Positions 50,980 to 61,052 are shown, counted from the stretch's first letter. The stretch is DNA of 64,000 nucleotides from Reyranella sp. CPCC 100927 (GCF_007859315.1 NZ_VOHA01000007.1:248001-312000), one strand, 5' to 3'. Program-made: numbers and translations. Notes: generated by a model from the letters alone, not told the origin.

Positions 50980-51291
50980 ATGACTGCCCACCTGCTGATC
51001 CTCTATCCGTATCCCCAGAACGCCGGCGAATTCGATCGCGCCTATCGCGAGGAGCATCTGCCCTATGCCGGGCCGCGGCTCGCCGGCGCCACGAGTGTCG
51101 CTACCAAGCGCGTGGTGGGGCCGGCATTTGCACCGCCGCCGTACCACCTGATGTCGGACGTGAGCTTTCCCACGATCGAGGCGCTGAAGGCGTGTGCCAC
51201 CTCGAGCGGCGGCCAGGAAGCGCTGGCCCATGCCGCGTCGATCAGCTCCGGCGGTGCGCCGACCATCCTCGTGGTTGCTGACGATCGCTGA
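50980..51291 (+). CDS. EthD-like small protein
   Basis: A 103-aa ferredoxin-like-fold protein resembling the EthD family: MTAHLLILYPYPQNAGEFDRAYREEHLPYA, then a mid-protein PYHLMSDVSFPTIEALKACATSSGGQEALAHAASISSGGAPTILVV. The EEHLPYA segment carries the His common in this family. GAAGGAG stands 7 bases before ATG 50980. The next gene starts 31 bases downstream on the same strand. EthD-type proteins accompany various degradative oxygenases; no such oxygenase is present here. Confidence 0.8.
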   Translation: MTAHLLILYPYPQNAGEFDRAYREEHLPYAGPRLAGATSVATKRVVGPAFAPPPYHLMSDVSFPTIEALKACATSSGGQEALAHAASISSGGAPTILVVADDR

Positions 51292-51322
51292 CATCCGCGA
51301 ACCATCGATCGGAGGTGTTGTC

Positions 51323-52261
51323 ATGACCCTGGTGCGTCGGGACATCCTGCACTCGATTGGCAACACCTCCCTGGTGCCCTTGCGCAGGATCGCGCTGCCC
51401 AACGCCGCGCGTATCCTGCTGAAGCTGGAAAGCGAGAATCCCACCGGCAGCATGAAGGATCGCATGGCCCTGGCCATGATCGAGGCGGGGGAAGCGGATG
51501 GCCGCCTTACGCCGGGCGGTGTGGTGGTCGAATACACCGGCGGCAGCACCGGCGTGTCGCTGGCGCTGGTTTGCGCGGTAAGGGGCTACCCGCTGCACAT
51601 CGTGACGTCGGATGCTTTCGCCCAGGAGAAGCGTGATCACATGCAGGCCCTGGGCGCCCGGCTGCATATCGTGCCCAGTGACAGCGGGCGCATGACCGAG
51701 AAGCTGACGCGCGACATGGTCGATGCCGCACGACTCATCGCAGCGGAAACCGGCGCCTTCTGGACCGACCAGCTGAACAACACCGACCAGATCACCGCCT
51801 ATCATGCGTTGGCGGCTGAGATCTGGGCGCAGACCGAGGGGCGTATCGACGGCTTCGTCCAGAGTGTCGGAACGGCAGCATCGCTGCGCGGCACAGGCGA
51901 GGCGTTGTGCCGCTATAACGAACGGATTCGCATGGTTGCCGTGGAGCCGGCCGAATCGGCGGTTCTGTCGGGCGGACCGTCGGGCGCCCACAGGATCGAC
52001 GGGGTCGGTGCCGGGTTTGTCGTGCCGCTGTGGCATGCGGACATCGCCGACGACATCGAGCGCGTATCCACCGGCGAGGCCGTGGCCATGGCGCTGCGCC
52101 TGGCGCGGGAGGAGGGGATCTTTGCCGGTACCTCCACCGGCGCCAACGTGATCGCCGCCGCGCGGCTGGCCGGACGCCTCGGACAAGGCGCGACCGTCGT
52201 CACCGTGATGTGTGATACCGGAATGAAGTACCTCAAGACCTATGGCGTGCACGGCGCATGA
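51323..52261 (+). CDS. Cysteine synthase/cystathionine beta-synthase-family PLP enzyme
   Basis: Fold-type II PLP enzyme of 312 aa related to O-acetylserine sulfhydrylase. Landmarks are SIGNTSLVPLRRI, the PLP lysine in NPTGSMKDRMALAMIE (Met replaces the usual Val/Ile before Lys), VVEYTGGSTGVSLAL (substrate loop, where CysK has TSGNTG), SVGTAASLRGTGEAL and GTSTGANVIAA for the phosphate and pyridine sites. The changed TGGSTG loop suggests the substrate may differ from O-acetylserine. GGAGGTG precedes ATG 51323. It may be co-transcribed with the EthD-like gene. Confidence 0.88.
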   Translation: MTLVRRDILHSIGNTSLVPLRRIALPNAARILLKLESENPTGSMKDRMALAMIEAGEADGRLTPGGVVVEYTGGSTGVSLALVCAVRGYPLHIVTSDAFAQEKRDHMQALGARLHIVPSDSGRMTEKLTRDMVDAARLIAAETGAFWTDQLNNTDQITAYHALAAEIWAQTEGRIDGFVQSVGTAASLRGTGEALCRYNERIRMVAVEPAESAVLSGGPSGAHRIDGVGAGFVVPLWHADIADDIERVSTGEAVAMALRLAREEGIFAGTSTGANVIAAARLAGRLGQGATVVTVMCDTGMKYLKTYGVHGA

Positions 52262-52278
52262 GTCGCGCGGCGCCTGGA

Positions 52279-53250
52279 CTAGAGATGGTCGCGAAAGAAT
52301 GTCGCGATTTCCATGCCGATCCGCACCTGCAAGGACGCGCGATCGACGCCGGGCGGATCATCGCACCACGCTTCCTGGGATCGTGCCTCGGGTGGACAGG
52401 TATCGAGGAAGACGAAATGGCCACCGGGGGTCATTTCCAGCCGCGGCGGATGTGACAGCGCTGCGGCGAGCGCCAGCGCGTTGCCGTCGGCGCGCAGCAG
52501 GCTGTCCTGCGGGCGGTACAGCAGGGTCGGCATGGTCACGTCGGCAAGGCCCGCGCGATCGAAGGGCACTGCCAACGGATCGAGCAGGACGATGGCCTTG
52601 AGCGGCAGGCGCGTCAGCGACGCGATGATGCCCGACGGCGGCGCCTCGCGCACGCCGCCATCGTTGCCGCCGGGTCGGGTGCAAGCCAGGGTGTCTTCCG
52701 GATGCGCGCCACAGTAGGCCGCCATATGGCCGACGTTGACCGCGCCACCGGCGAGAACCAGGGTCACCGCGCCGCCGAGTGAAAAACCGAGCATGCCAAG
52801 GCGCGTCGGATCGGCATGGCCGGCCATGCGAGGCGCCGCCAGCACCGCGTTGAGTGCTGCCGCGATCTGACGTGGCCGATTGACGAAGCTGCGCGCGGTC
52901 GTGCCGTGAAACGGCGCCACGACAATGTAGCCTTGCCGCGCCAGGCTGGCCGATAGCGTCCGCAGGGTGAGCGGTGATCCGCCGCGCAAGCCACCGCCGT
53001 GCGACAACAGGATGATCGGAAATATTCCCGGCGCCAACGCGGCGTCGCGGCTGGCGGGGATGGCAAAGATGCCCTCATGCCAGGGCGTCTCCGCGGCCGG
53101 GGTGGGATACCATACGAGGACATCGAACGGTGTGCCATCACTGTCGGCGGAGAGACGCGAGATGCCGGCGTGAAACGGCTGGGCATTGGCCACCGCCGTC
53201 AGCAGCCAAACCGTGGCGAATATGATGATCGCGCGAATGGATCGATGCAC
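52279..53250 (-). CDS. Secreted alpha/beta hydrolase (dienelactone hydrolase-like)
   Basis: A 323-aa alpha/beta hydrolase with an N-terminal signal peptide (AIIIFATVWLLTAVANAQ). The fold reads VLVWYPTP, FPIILLSHGGGLRGG (oxyanion region) and LGMLGFSLGGAVTLVLAGG, the nucleophile elbow with Ser in GFSLGG. KAIVLLDPLAVPF gives the acid region and TPGGHFVFLDTCP the catalytic His. Cysteines in ACTRPGG, DTCPPEARSQEAWC suggest disulfides in the periplasm. It resembles predicted dienelactone hydrolase / PAF-acetylhydrolase-like proteins. It lies 9 bases downstream of the GIN-domain gene and may share its transcript. Confidence 0.83.
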   Translation of the reverse strand: MHRSIRAIIIFATVWLLTAVANAQPFHAGISRLSADSDGTPFDVLVWYPTPAAETPWHEGIFAIPASRDAALAPGIFPIILLSHGGGLRGGSPLTLRTLSASLARQGYIVVAPFHGTTARSFVNRPRQIAAALNAVLAAPRMAGHADPTRLGMLGFSLGGAVTLVLAGGAVNVGHMAAYCGAHPEDTLACTRPGGNDGGVREAPPSGIIASLTRLPLKAIVLLDPLAVPFDRAGLADVTMPTLLYRPQDSLLRADGNALALAAALSHPPRLEMTPGGHFVFLDTCPPEARSQEAWCDDPPGVDRASLQVRIGMEIATFFRDHL

Positions 53251-53259
53251 GTGTGCCTC

Positions 53260-54000
53260 CTACGGAGCGCGCCGGACTTTCCCTGAGCCGGATATGTGGG
53301 TCTGGAGCTTGCCGGGTTCGCCATGCAGCGTGATCGACCCGCTGCCTGCGATCCTGATGTCGGCCTCGTCCCGCGGCGCGATGGCCGCGTCGCCGCTGCC
53401 GTGGATCGTCACGGTTGCCCGGCGCACGGCCAGCTTGCTCAGGTCGGCGTTGCCCGAGCCGGCGACGTCGAGCGAAACCAGCTGCGCACGACCGCTCGCA
53501 TTCACGTTGCCGCTGCCACGGATTCTGAGGTGAAGCGTGTCCTGGTCGATCGCCGACAGAACCAGGCGCGCCGAACCATGCAGCAGCCAGTTCGTGACGG
53601 GCGGACCCGTGAGCTGCACCACGATGTGCTCGGATGGCAGACAGACGGTATCGAGGGCGCCGTCCCACGCCAGCTTGCCGTCCTGCAGCCGCACGTGACG
53701 GATGAGCGCGCTGTCGCCGCTGATGATCGCCTCGGCTTTGGCGCCGGATTGGTACGTCACCGCGGCGGGCAGGTTGATCGTGATGGCCTCACCGCCGTTC
53801 CACGGAAGCGTGATCGTTCCGGGTTGACCGCTGTGAATATCGGGCGGAAGCGGCTCGAAGCCGAGCGTGCGCGCCAACGGCATCCGCCAGCAGCCGGCGA
53901 CCCGGCTCGGCGCTGCGCTGGCGATCCAGGCTGCTGCGATCAGCGACACCGCCGAGGTGGCGAGCCCAATGGCAGCTGTCCAGGCGAGGCGTCGATTCAT
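53260..54000 (-). CDS. GIN-domain (DUF2807) exported protein
   Basis: A 246-aa protein with an N-terminal signal/anchor (AAIGLATSAVSLIAAAWIASAAP). A C-terminal right-handed beta-helix-like repeat begins with LHIRGSGNVNASGRAQLVSLDVAGSGNADL and continues HGSGDAAIAPRDEADIRIAGSGSITL with HISGSGKVRR. The recurring G-SG-[NDS] turns are typical of the GIN/DUF2807 domain. In many bacteria this domain follows a PadR regulator and a DUF1700 membrane protein, as it does here. Role is unknown, probably envelope-related. Confidence 0.83.
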   Translation of the reverse strand: MNRRLAWTAAIGLATSAVSLIAAAWIASAAPSRVAGCWRMPLARTLGFEPLPPDIHSGQPGTITLPWNGGEAITINLPAAVTYQSGAKAEAIISGDSALIRHVRLQDGKLAWDGALDTVCLPSEHIVVQLTGPPVTNWLLHGSARLVLSAIDQDTLHLRIRGSGNVNASGRAQLVSLDVAGSGNADLSKLAVRRATVTIHGSGDAAIAPRDEADIRIAGSGSITLHGEPGKLQTHISGSGKVRRAP

Positions 54001-54019
54001 GAATCCTCTCCGTCGGATG

Positions 54020-54577
54020 TCAGGGAGACGTCGTCGGTTTGATCAGGCGGTAGTGCAGGCGCGCGTAGCGGCTCAGCAGCGTCAGCGCGCCGTTGACGGC
54101 GAGCAGCACCAGGGCGCCGACACCTACGCCACCGGCAGCCAGCCCAAACCCCGCCAGCGCGGCCGCCCAATGGGTCGCGTGCCCGAAGGGCAGGGCGCCG
54201 GCGAGCATGCCGAGCCCGACCACCGTCAGTGCGATAACCACAAGACCGGTGACCAGCGCGGCCAGCGCCAGGACGAGGAGCAGGGGCAACAGGATGAAGA
54301 CGTCCACGGTGGCCAGGCCGCCCAGCGCAAGCAGCGCCGCGCCGACGGTTGCGGCGCTGCGCTGTGTTTCCCAGCGCCGCAGGCCCGCCTCGGCCCGCAA
54401 CTCGCGCGCCAGTTGACGCGCATCGCCCAGCGCCGCCGCGACATCTTCTTCTCTGCGTCCCAGAGCCAAGCCTTCATCGAAGTGGGTGGCGTAGTCGGCC
54501 ACGATGTCGTCGACCTCCGCGGCCGGCAGGCCCTTCAATCCGGCGCGCAGCACGGACAGGAAATCCGCGCGCGTCAC
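54020..54577 (-). CDS. DUF1700 (HAAS) membrane protein
   Basis: A 185-aa protein with a cytosolic helical N-terminal domain (VTRADFLSVLRAGLKGLPAAEVDDIVADYATHFDEGLALGRREEDVAAALGDARQLARELRAE, quoted in part by position 1-65). Four hydrophobic segments between about 70 and 165 follow. GLALGRREEDVAAALG is the hallmark of HAAS/DUF1700 proteins. It starts with GTG 54577, overlapping the PadR stop as GTGA, so the two are coupled. Proteins of this type act with a PadR repressor in envelope-stress or antimicrobial responses in other bacteria. Confidence 0.85.
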   Translation of the reverse strand: MTRADFLSVLRAGLKGLPAAEVDDIVADYATHFDEGLALGRREEDVAAALGDARQLARELRAEAGLRRWETQRSAATVGAALLALGGLATVDVFILLPLLLVLALAALVTGLVVIALTVVGLGMLAGALPFGHATHWAAALAGFGLAAGGVGVGALVLLAVNGALTLLSRYARLHYRLIKPTTSP

Positions 54578-54900
54578 CGGCTCTCTCCCAGCAGCTCGCT
54601 GACAGCGCTGACGAAGTGGCGCCATTCGCGCTTCTGCGCCTCGAAGGCGCTCCGACCGGCGGATGTCAGCCGGTAGTACTTGCGCGAAGGACCGCTGGCC
54701 GACTCGACGAGGTGCGTGTCAACGAGGCCGTCGTTCTGCATGCGCCGCATGAGCGGGTAGATCGTGCCTTCGCCGGTGCCCATCGCGACCGCCAGCGTGC
54801 TGGCAATCTCGTAGCCGTAGCTTTCGCGGCGGGACAGCAGCGCCAGCACGCACAATTCGAGAGCCCCCTTCTTGAGCTGGATCTGGATCGACTCGGTCAT
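54574..54900 (-). CDS. PadR-family transcriptional regulator
   Basis: A 108-aa PadR regulator: LKKGALELCVLALLSRRESYGYEIASTLAVAMGTGEGTIYPLMRRMQNDGLV is the winged HTH, followed by the wing SGPSRKYYRLTSAGRSAFEAQKREWRHFVSAVSELLG and a short C-terminal helix for dimerisation. It is the first gene of the PadR-DUF1700-GIN cluster. A promoter with a palindrome inside its spacer lies directly upstream (54926-54958), which suggests negative autoregulation. Confidence 0.9.
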   Translation of the reverse strand: MTESIQIQLKKGALELCVLALLSRRESYGYEIASTLAVAMGTGEGTIYPLMRRMQNDGLVDTHLVESASGPSRKYYRLTSAGRSAFEAQKREWRHFVSAVSELLGESR

Positions 54901-54925
54901 GCGATAGTTGTGACGCTCATAGGGT

Positions 54926-54958
54926 TATATATAGCAAGGTACCTTGTTATGCAAGGTA
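54926..54958 (-). promoter_or_regulatory. padR promoter with operator in the spacer
   Basis: Read on the minus strand: -35 TTGCAT (54949-54954), a 17-base spacer, and -10 TATATA (54926-54931). The spacer contains the perfect palindrome CAAGGTACCTTG (54935-54946). It overlaps a second dyad, TACCTTG-N5-CAAGGTA (54940-54958). A repressor bound here would block polymerase. Confidence 0.65.
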
Positions 54959-55177
54959 TAGTGACCAACACCGCGTCGCATTGGTTCTTTCACTCGCGCG
55001 CTTGCTGTCAGCGCCTTGATGTGGCGGATTGACCTGTGGGTGGCTTGTTGTCGTGCGCTTGCTCACAACCGCACGATCGGGTTTAGTTCGATCCGAACCG
55101 GCCGATGAACGGCCGGCATGAAAAATGCGATGGACCGGGCAGGAATGCTTGCACCGGTTCACGTGTCACAGGGAAGC

Positions 55178-56092
55178 ATGGAATATTTTCTTCAGCAGCT
55201 GATCAATGCCCTGACCCTGGGCGCCATCTACGGGCTCATCGCCATCGGCTACACGATGGTCTACGGCATCATCGGCATGATCAATTTCGCCCACGGCGAC
55301 ATCTTCATGGTGGGCGGCTTCATCGCCTTGATCGGCTTCATGATCTGCGCCGTGCTCGGCATCGGCTGGGCGCCGCTGGCCATCGTGCTGGTCCTGCTGA
55401 TGGCGATGGCATTCACCTCCGTCTATGGCTGGGCTGTCGAGCGCATGGCCTACCGGCCGCTGCGCGGCTCGTTTCGGCTGGCGCCGCTGATCTCGGCGAT
55501 CGGCGTGTCGATCGTGCTGCAGAACTTCGTGCAGCTGGCGCAGGGCGCGCGGCCCAAGCCGCACAATTCCCTGGTCACGGGATCGATCAAGCTGCACGAG
55601 GCCGACGGCTTCGCGGTCAATGTCAGCTACATCCAGATCGTGATCGTGATCGTGACCGTTGCGCTGATGACGGGCTTCACGCTGCTGATCACCCGCACGG
55701 CACTGGGCCGCCAGCAGCGCGCCTGCGAGCAGGACATGAAGATGGCGTCGCTGCTGGGCGTCGACGTCAACCGCACGATCTCGTTCACGTTCGTGATGGG
55801 CGCGGCGCTGGCGGCGGTCGCCGGCATGATGTTCATGATGTACTACGGCGTCGTCGACTTCTTCGTCGGCTTCCTCGCCGGCATCAAGGCCTTCACGGCG
55901 GCCGTGCTGGGCGGCATCGGCTCGCTGCCGGGGGCCATGCTGGGCGGCCTGCTGATCGGCCTGATCGAGGTGTTCTGGGCCGGCTACTTCTCCAGCGAAT
56001 ACAAGGACGTCGCCGCTTTCTCGGTGCTGGTGCTGGTGCTGATCTTCCGGCCCACCGGCCTGCTCGGCAAACCCGAGATCGAAAAGGTCTGA
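55178..56092 (+). CDS. livH: Branched-chain amino acid ABC permease, LivH type
   Basis: Inner-membrane permease of 304 aa with about eight helices. The family start [41 protein letters not shown] is complete (quoted by positions 1-42) and fixes the start at ATG 55178, although an upstream in-frame ATG exists at 55118. [30 protein letters not shown] is the ATPase-contact EAA-like region, and [26 protein letters not shown] is characteristic. It begins the liv operon; livM follows 2 bases after its stop. Confidence 0.93.
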   Translation: MEYFLQQLINALTLGAIYGLIAIGYTMVYGIIGMINFAHGDIFMVGGFIALIGFMICAVLGIGWAPLAIVLVLLMAMAFTSVYGWAVERMAYRPLRGSFRLAPLISAIGVSIVLQNFVQLAQGARPKPHNSLVTGSIKLHEADGFAVNVSYIQIVIVIVTVALMTGFTLLITRTALGRQQRACEQDMKMASLLGVDVNRTISFTFVMGAALAAVAGMMFMMYYGVVDFFVGFLAGIKAFTAAVLGGIGSLPGAMLGGLLIGLIEVFWAGYFSSEYKDVAAFSVLVLVLIFRPTGLLGKPEIEKV

Positions 56093-56094
56093 TC

Positions 56095-57546
56095 ATGGCC
56101 ATCGCCCAACCCGCCGCCCCGGCCGGCACACCCTCGAACTGGCCGGCGGCGGTGTGGGACGCCGTTGTCACCGGGCTGCTCGCCGGCGCCCTGGGCCTCT
56201 TCATGGTGGGTTTCCGCACTGTCGATTCCGGCGCGGCGGGATTGCAGTTCGACTATCACCTCGTTGACCTGCTCGTTGCCTGCGTGGCGATCGTCCTCGG
56301 CCGGCTGGCGCTGACGGCCGCGTCCAACGGCTGGCCGCTGGTGACCTTTGTGATCGGCGCCGTCCTGCTGGCGGTGGCGCAGGGACTGAAGCTGCCGTCA
56401 TCCTTCCTGACGGTGGTGATCAGCCTGGTCGGCGCCGCATTGATGCTGCGCGCGCTGTGGCTCTGGCTGCGTCGCTCCAGCGGTGGCGGCGCGGCGATCG
56501 CCGGCTTGTCGAGCAGCGTCGGGCAGAGCACGCAGCGGCTCTATCCGTGGCTCGGCGCGGCGCTGCTGACCTTCGCCGTGGTCCTGCCGTTCCTGCCGTT
56601 CTCGGACCAGAAGGTCATGGACCTGGGCATCCTGATCCTGACCTACGTGATGCTGGGCTGGGGCCTGAACATCGTGGTCGGCCTCGCCGGCCTGCTCGAC
56701 CTTGGCTACGTCGCGTTCTATGCCGTCGGTGCCTATGCCTACGCGCTGCTCTCGACGCAGCACGGCTGGAGCTTCTGGATGTGCCTGCCCGTGGCCGGCG
56801 TCATGGCGGCGATGTTCGGCGTGCTGCTGGGCTTTCCCGTGCTGCGCTTGCGCGGTGACTACCTCGCCATCGTGACTTTGGGGTTCGGCGAGATCGTGAA
56901 GATCGTGATCCAGAACTGGGTCGACTTCACGGAGGGCCCGGCCGGCATCGGCGGCATTCCCGGACCGACCATCTGGGGACATGTCTTTGCCGAGCAGGCG
57001 CCGGAGGGCAAGACGACGTTCCACGAATGGGTGGGCATCGAGTTCTCCGGGAACCATCGCCTGATCTTTCTCTATTTCGTGATCCTGGCCCTGGCGCTGG
57101 TCACCAATTTCGTGACCCTGCGTCTGCGGCGCCTGCCCGTTGGCCGCGCCTGGGAGGCGCTGCGCGAGGACGAGGTGGCCTGCCAGGCGTTGGGTATCAA
57201 CCCCACCAACACCAAGCTGACGGCCTTCGCCATCGGCGCGATGTTCGCCGGCTTCGCCGGCTCGTTCTTCGCCGCCAAGCAGCGCTTCATCAGCCCCGAG
57301 AGCTTCGTCTTCATCGAGTCAGCGATCATCCTGTCGATCGTGGTGCTGGGCGGCATGGGCAGCCAGTTCGGTGTGGTGCTGGCCGCGATCCTGCTGATCG
57401 GCCTGCCGGAGTGGTTCCGCGATCTGGGCGAGTACCGCATGCTGGCGTTCGGCTTGGCGATGGTCCTGATCATGGTGTTCAAGCCCAAGGGCCTCGTATC
57501 CCACCGTGATCCGACCGTGCGACTCCATCCTGCGGGCGCGGGCTGA
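56095..57546 (+). CDS. livM: Branched-chain amino acid ABC permease, LivM type
   Basis: Second permease of the Liv importer, 483 aa. The C-terminal 310 residues are typical Liv[68 protein letters not shown], and [40 protein letters not shown] (EAA-like loop). A long N-terminal extension of about 160 residues adds several hydrophobic helices, as found in many alphaproteobacterial LivM proteins. It is tightly linked to livH; a family B repeat separates it from livG. Confidence 0.93.
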   Translation: MAIAQPAAPAGTPSNWPAAVWDAVVTGLLAGALGLFMVGFRTVDSGAAGLQFDYHLVDLLVACVAIVLGRLALTAASNGWPLVTFVIGAVLLAVAQGLKLPSSFLTVVISLVGAALMLRALWLWLRRSSGGGAAIAGLSSSVGQSTQRLYPWLGAALLTFAVVLPFLPFSDQKVMDLGILILTYVMLGWGLNIVVGLAGLLDLGYVAFYAVGAYAYALLSTQHGWSFWMCLPVAGVMAAMFGVLLGFPVLRLRGDYLAIVTLGFGEIVKIVIQNWVDFTEGPAGIGGIPGPTIWGHVFAEQAPEGKTTFHEWVGIEFSGNHRLIFLYFVILALALVTNFVTLRLRRLPVGRAWEALREDEVACQALGINPTNTKLTAFAIGAMFAGFAGSFFAAKQRFISPESFVFIESAIILSIVVLGGMGSQFGVVLAAILLIGLPEWFRDLGEYRMLAFGLAMVLIMVFKPKGLVSHRDPTVRLHPAGAG

Positions 57547-57559
57547 TGCGCATGAGAGT

Positions 57560-57670
57560 TCCTGGGGGCGCGGGCGTCTCGCCCGCATCGGTATGTCAGT
57601 GCCGCGGGGACAATGTCGCCCTCCGCTTACGCTATGGGCGAATGCGGGCAGGATGCCCGCGTTTCCGGGC
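57560..57670. repeat. Palindromic intergenic repeat, family B (divergent long form)
   Basis: Left CCTGGGGGCGCGGGCGTCTCGCCCGC (in part) and right GCGGGCAGGATGCCCGCG with CCGGG form nested hairpins. Compared with other family B copies the internal part differs. The element lies inside the liv operon between livM and livG, close before the livG start. Confidence 0.7.
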
Positions 57671-57685
57671 CCGGGTCGTGCGCGC

Positions 57686-58496
57686 ATGACGCCGTCATTG
57701 ATCCAGGTCGACCACCTGACCATGCGGTTCGGCGGTCTTGTCGCCATCGACAATGTGTCCTTCGCGGCCGAAAGCCGGCAGATCACCGCCATCATCGGTC
57801 CCAACGGCGCCGGCAAGACGACAGTGTTCAACTGCATCACCGGCTTCTACCGGCCGACCGTGGGGCGCCTGGCGGTCTATCACAACGGGCGCGAGTTTCT
57901 GCTGGAACGCATGGCCGGCTTCGAGATCGCCGCCAAGGCGCGGGTGGCGCGCACGTTCCAGAACATCCGGCTGTTTCCGGGCATGAGCGTGCTGGAGAAC
58001 CTGCTGGTGGCTCAGCACAACAAGCTGATGCTGGCCTCGGGCTATACGTTCCTGGGCGTCCTGGGACTGGCAAGCTATCGCGCCGCCGAGGCGCGGGCCA
58101 TCGACAAGGCGCGCGGCTGGCTGGATCGCATCGGGCTTCTGGCGCACGCCGATCGCGAGGCGGGAGAACTGCCCTACGGCTACCAGCGGCGGCTGGAGAT
58201 CGCGCGCGCCATGTGCACCGATCCGCTGCTGCTGTGCCTGGACGAGCCGGCCGCCGGCCTCAATCCGCGCGAATCGGCTGAGCTCAACGACCTGCTGATC
58301 TCCATCCGCGATCGCGACGGCATCGGCGTCCTGTTGATCGAACACGACATGAGCGTGGTGATGACCATCTCCGACCACATCATCGTGCTCGACTACGGCC
58401 GCAAGATCGCCGACGGCACGCCGGCGGCGGTGCGCGCCGATCCGGCCGTGATCCGCGCCTATCTCGGCGAGGAGGAAGACAGCGCGGGGGCCGGCC

Positions 58497-58504
<8 letters not shown>
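57686..58504 (+). CDS. livG: Branched-chain amino acid ABC ATPase, LivG type
   Basis: ATPase of 272 aa. Walker A is GPNGAGKTTVFNCITGFY, a LivG-specific RTFQNIRLFPGMSVLENLLVAQH follows, the signature is LPYGYQRRLEIARAM (Pro for the usual Ser in LSYGQ) and Walker B is LLLCLDEPAAGLNP with LIEHDMSVVM as H-loop. The C-terminal ADGTPAAVRADPAVIRAYLGEE is characteristic of the group. ATG 57686 begins at the family boundary, but no good ribosome-binding site precedes it. It overlaps livF by 8 bases. Confidence 0.93.
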
Positions 58505-59249
<745 letters not shown>

Positions 59250-59260
59250 AGAGCGACGAC

Positions 59261-59614
59261 ATGGACCCGGCACCCATCCTCGGCAATACGCTCGGCATCT
59301 TTCTGCTGCTGACGTTCGTGGTGTTCGGCTGGGCGGCGTTTGCCACCGGCAACGGCATCGCATCGCGCTGGCAGTCGCCGGTGTGGGTGGCGGTCTATTG
59401 CACGCTCCTGGCGGCGGCGGAGCGGTTCGTCGACTACGCCCTGGCCGGAGGGGATCTGCTGTCGCCGCTAGGCTTCCTGGCGTCGGCGCTGATCCTGGTC
59501 GTGATCGGCCTGGTGGCGTGGCGGCTCACGCAGGCGCGCATGATGATCAGGCAGTATCCATGGCTTTATGAGCCGGCCGGACCGTTCGGTTGGCGCGAAA
59601 AAGCCGATCGCTGA
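59261..59614 (+). CDS. Small membrane protein of the liv operon (DUF6867-like)
   Basis: A 117-aa protein with three predicted membrane helices (LGIFLLLTFVVFGWAAFATG; VWVAVYCTLLAAAERFVDYAL; LGFLASALILVVIGLVAWRL) and a cytosolic tail MMIRQYPWLYEPAGPFGWREK. It starts 11 bases after livF and precedes the binding-protein gene. Similar small proteins occur in this position in other alphaproteobacterial Liv operons, and I believe the family is DUF6867. Possibly an accessory of the transporter; no direct evidence. Confidence 0.75.
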   Translation: MDPAPILGNTLGIFLLLTFVVFGWAAFATGNGIASRWQSPVWVAVYCTLLAAAERFVDYALAGGDLLSPLGFLASALILVVIGLVAWRLTQARMMIRQYPWLYEPAGPFGWREKADR

Positions 59615-59727
59615 GCACGCGGCGTCTTGGCGCCGTACCGAGGCCGCGATAGGCTTTCCTCAGTCGCTCCAGTCGGGGCGGAGCGCGGGGCACAGCCCCG
59701 CATACAGGGTGAAGAGGGAGACCGTTC

Positions 59728-60849
59728 ATGACAAGGTTTGCTGTATCGCTGGGCACCGCGACGGCCATGGCGCTGGCGCTGGGTGCGGGCTCGGCATGGG
59801 CGCAGATCAAGATCGGCTCGGCCGGTCCCATGACCGGCCAGCTCGCGGCTTTCGGCGAGCAGTTGCGCCGTGGCGCCGAGATGGCGGTGGCCGACATCAA
59901 CGCCGCCGGCGGCGTGAACGGCCAGAAGCTGCAGCTGGTCGTGGGCGACGATGCCTGCGATCCCAAGCAGGCCACGGCGGTGGCCAACAAGATGGTGTCG
60001 GACAAGGTCGCGTTCGTGGCCGGCCACTTCTGCTCGGGCTCGTCAATCCCGGCCTCCAAGATCTACAAGGAAGGCAAGGTCCTGCAGATCACGCCGGCAT
60101 CCACCAATCCCAAGCTGACGGACGATGCGGCAGCCGAGGGCAATACGACGATCTTCCGCACCTGCGGTCGTGACGACGTACAAGGCATCACCGTCGGCAG
60201 CTACCTGCTGAAGCATCACAAGGACAAGAAAGTCGCGATCCTTCACGACAAGTCGCCCTATGGCAAAGGCGTCGCCGACGAGACCAAGAAGACCATCAAC
60301 AAGGCCGGCATGAAGGAGGCGATGTACGAGGCGTACACCGACACCGACAAGGACTTCACGGCCCTCATCAACAAGATGAAGCTGGCCAAGATCGACATCA
60401 TCGTGCTCGGCGGCTACCACCCCGCCGGCGGCCTGATCATCAAGCAGGCGCGCGAGCAGGGGCTGGGCGCCCAGATGATGGGCTTCGACTCGCTGCAGAC
60501 GGCGGAGTTCGCCCAGATCGGCGGCGCCGCCACCAACGGCGTGCTGTATTCCTTCCCGCCGGCGGCCGAGAACGATCCCAAGAACGCAGCACTGGTCCAG
60601 AAGTTCAAGGACCAGAAGTACAATCCCGAGGGCTATACGCTCTTGAGCTACGCCGCCATCAAGGTCTGGGCCGAAGCCGCCACCAAGGCCAAGTCGACCG
60701 ACGCCGCGGCCGTCGCCAAGGTGCTGCGCACCGGCAAGTACGACTCGGTGATTGGCCCGCTGGAGTTCGACGCCAAGGGCGATATCAAGAACCCGGTGTA
60801 CGACATCTATGTCGTGAAGGACGGCAAGTCGTTCACGGCCCCGAAGTAG
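59728..60849 (+). CDS. livK: Branched-chain amino acid ABC binding protein, LivK type
   Basis: Periplasmic binding protein of 373 aa, last gene of the liv operon. A signal peptide (ATAMALALGAGSAWAQ) leads to IKIGSAGPMTGQLAAFGEQLRRGAEMAVADINAAGGVNGQKLQLVVGDDACDPKQATAVANKMV (positions about 20-85, quoted in part). AFVAGHFCSGSSIPASKIY follows, containing the SS pair that binds the ligand amino/carboxylate group in LivJ/LivK. YTDTDKDFTALINKMK and the C-terminal YDIYVVKDGKSF follow. A single disulfide (Cys in DDACDP with HFCSG) is plausible. A strong terminator follows. Confidence 0.93.
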   Translation: MTRFAVSLGTATAMALALGAGSAWAQIKIGSAGPMTGQLAAFGEQLRRGAEMAVADINAAGGVNGQKLQLVVGDDACDPKQATAVANKMVSDKVAFVAGHFCSGSSIPASKIYKEGKVLQITPASTNPKLTDDAAAEGNTTIFRTCGRDDVQGITVGSYLLKHHKDKKVAILHDKSPYGKGVADETKKTINKAGMKEAMYEAYTDTDKDFTALINKMKLAKIDIIVLGGYHPAGGLIIKQAREQGLGAQMMGFDSLQTAEFAQIGGAATNGVLYSFPPAAENDPKNAALVQKFKDQKYNPEGYTLLSYAAIKVWAEAATKAKSTDAAAVAKVLRTGKYDSVIGPLEFDAKGDIKNPVYDIYVVKDGKSFTAPK

Positions 60850-60891
60850 GTCTGGCTGGACCGCCTCCCGTCCCGGGACGGCGGTGGATTT

Positions 60892-60925
60892 ACGGTCCGG
60901 CGGTCGCACCGCCGGACCGTTTTTT
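60892..60925 (+). terminator. Strong rho-independent terminator of the liv operon
   Basis: A perfect 13-bp stem ACGGTCCGGCGGT/ACCGCCGGACCGT with a CGC loop, followed by TTTTT, 43 bases after the livK-type stop. Confidence 0.92.
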
Positions 60926-61052
60926 CTCGTAAAATGAACATGTTACGCAGGACCGCTGATCTTCACATCCAGCCATAGTGCGAGATTGGCGTCGGTCGGC
61001 GAGATATGGTATCGGTGCGCCGCCTGCCAACAGATATTGGGTCTGTCAGCCG

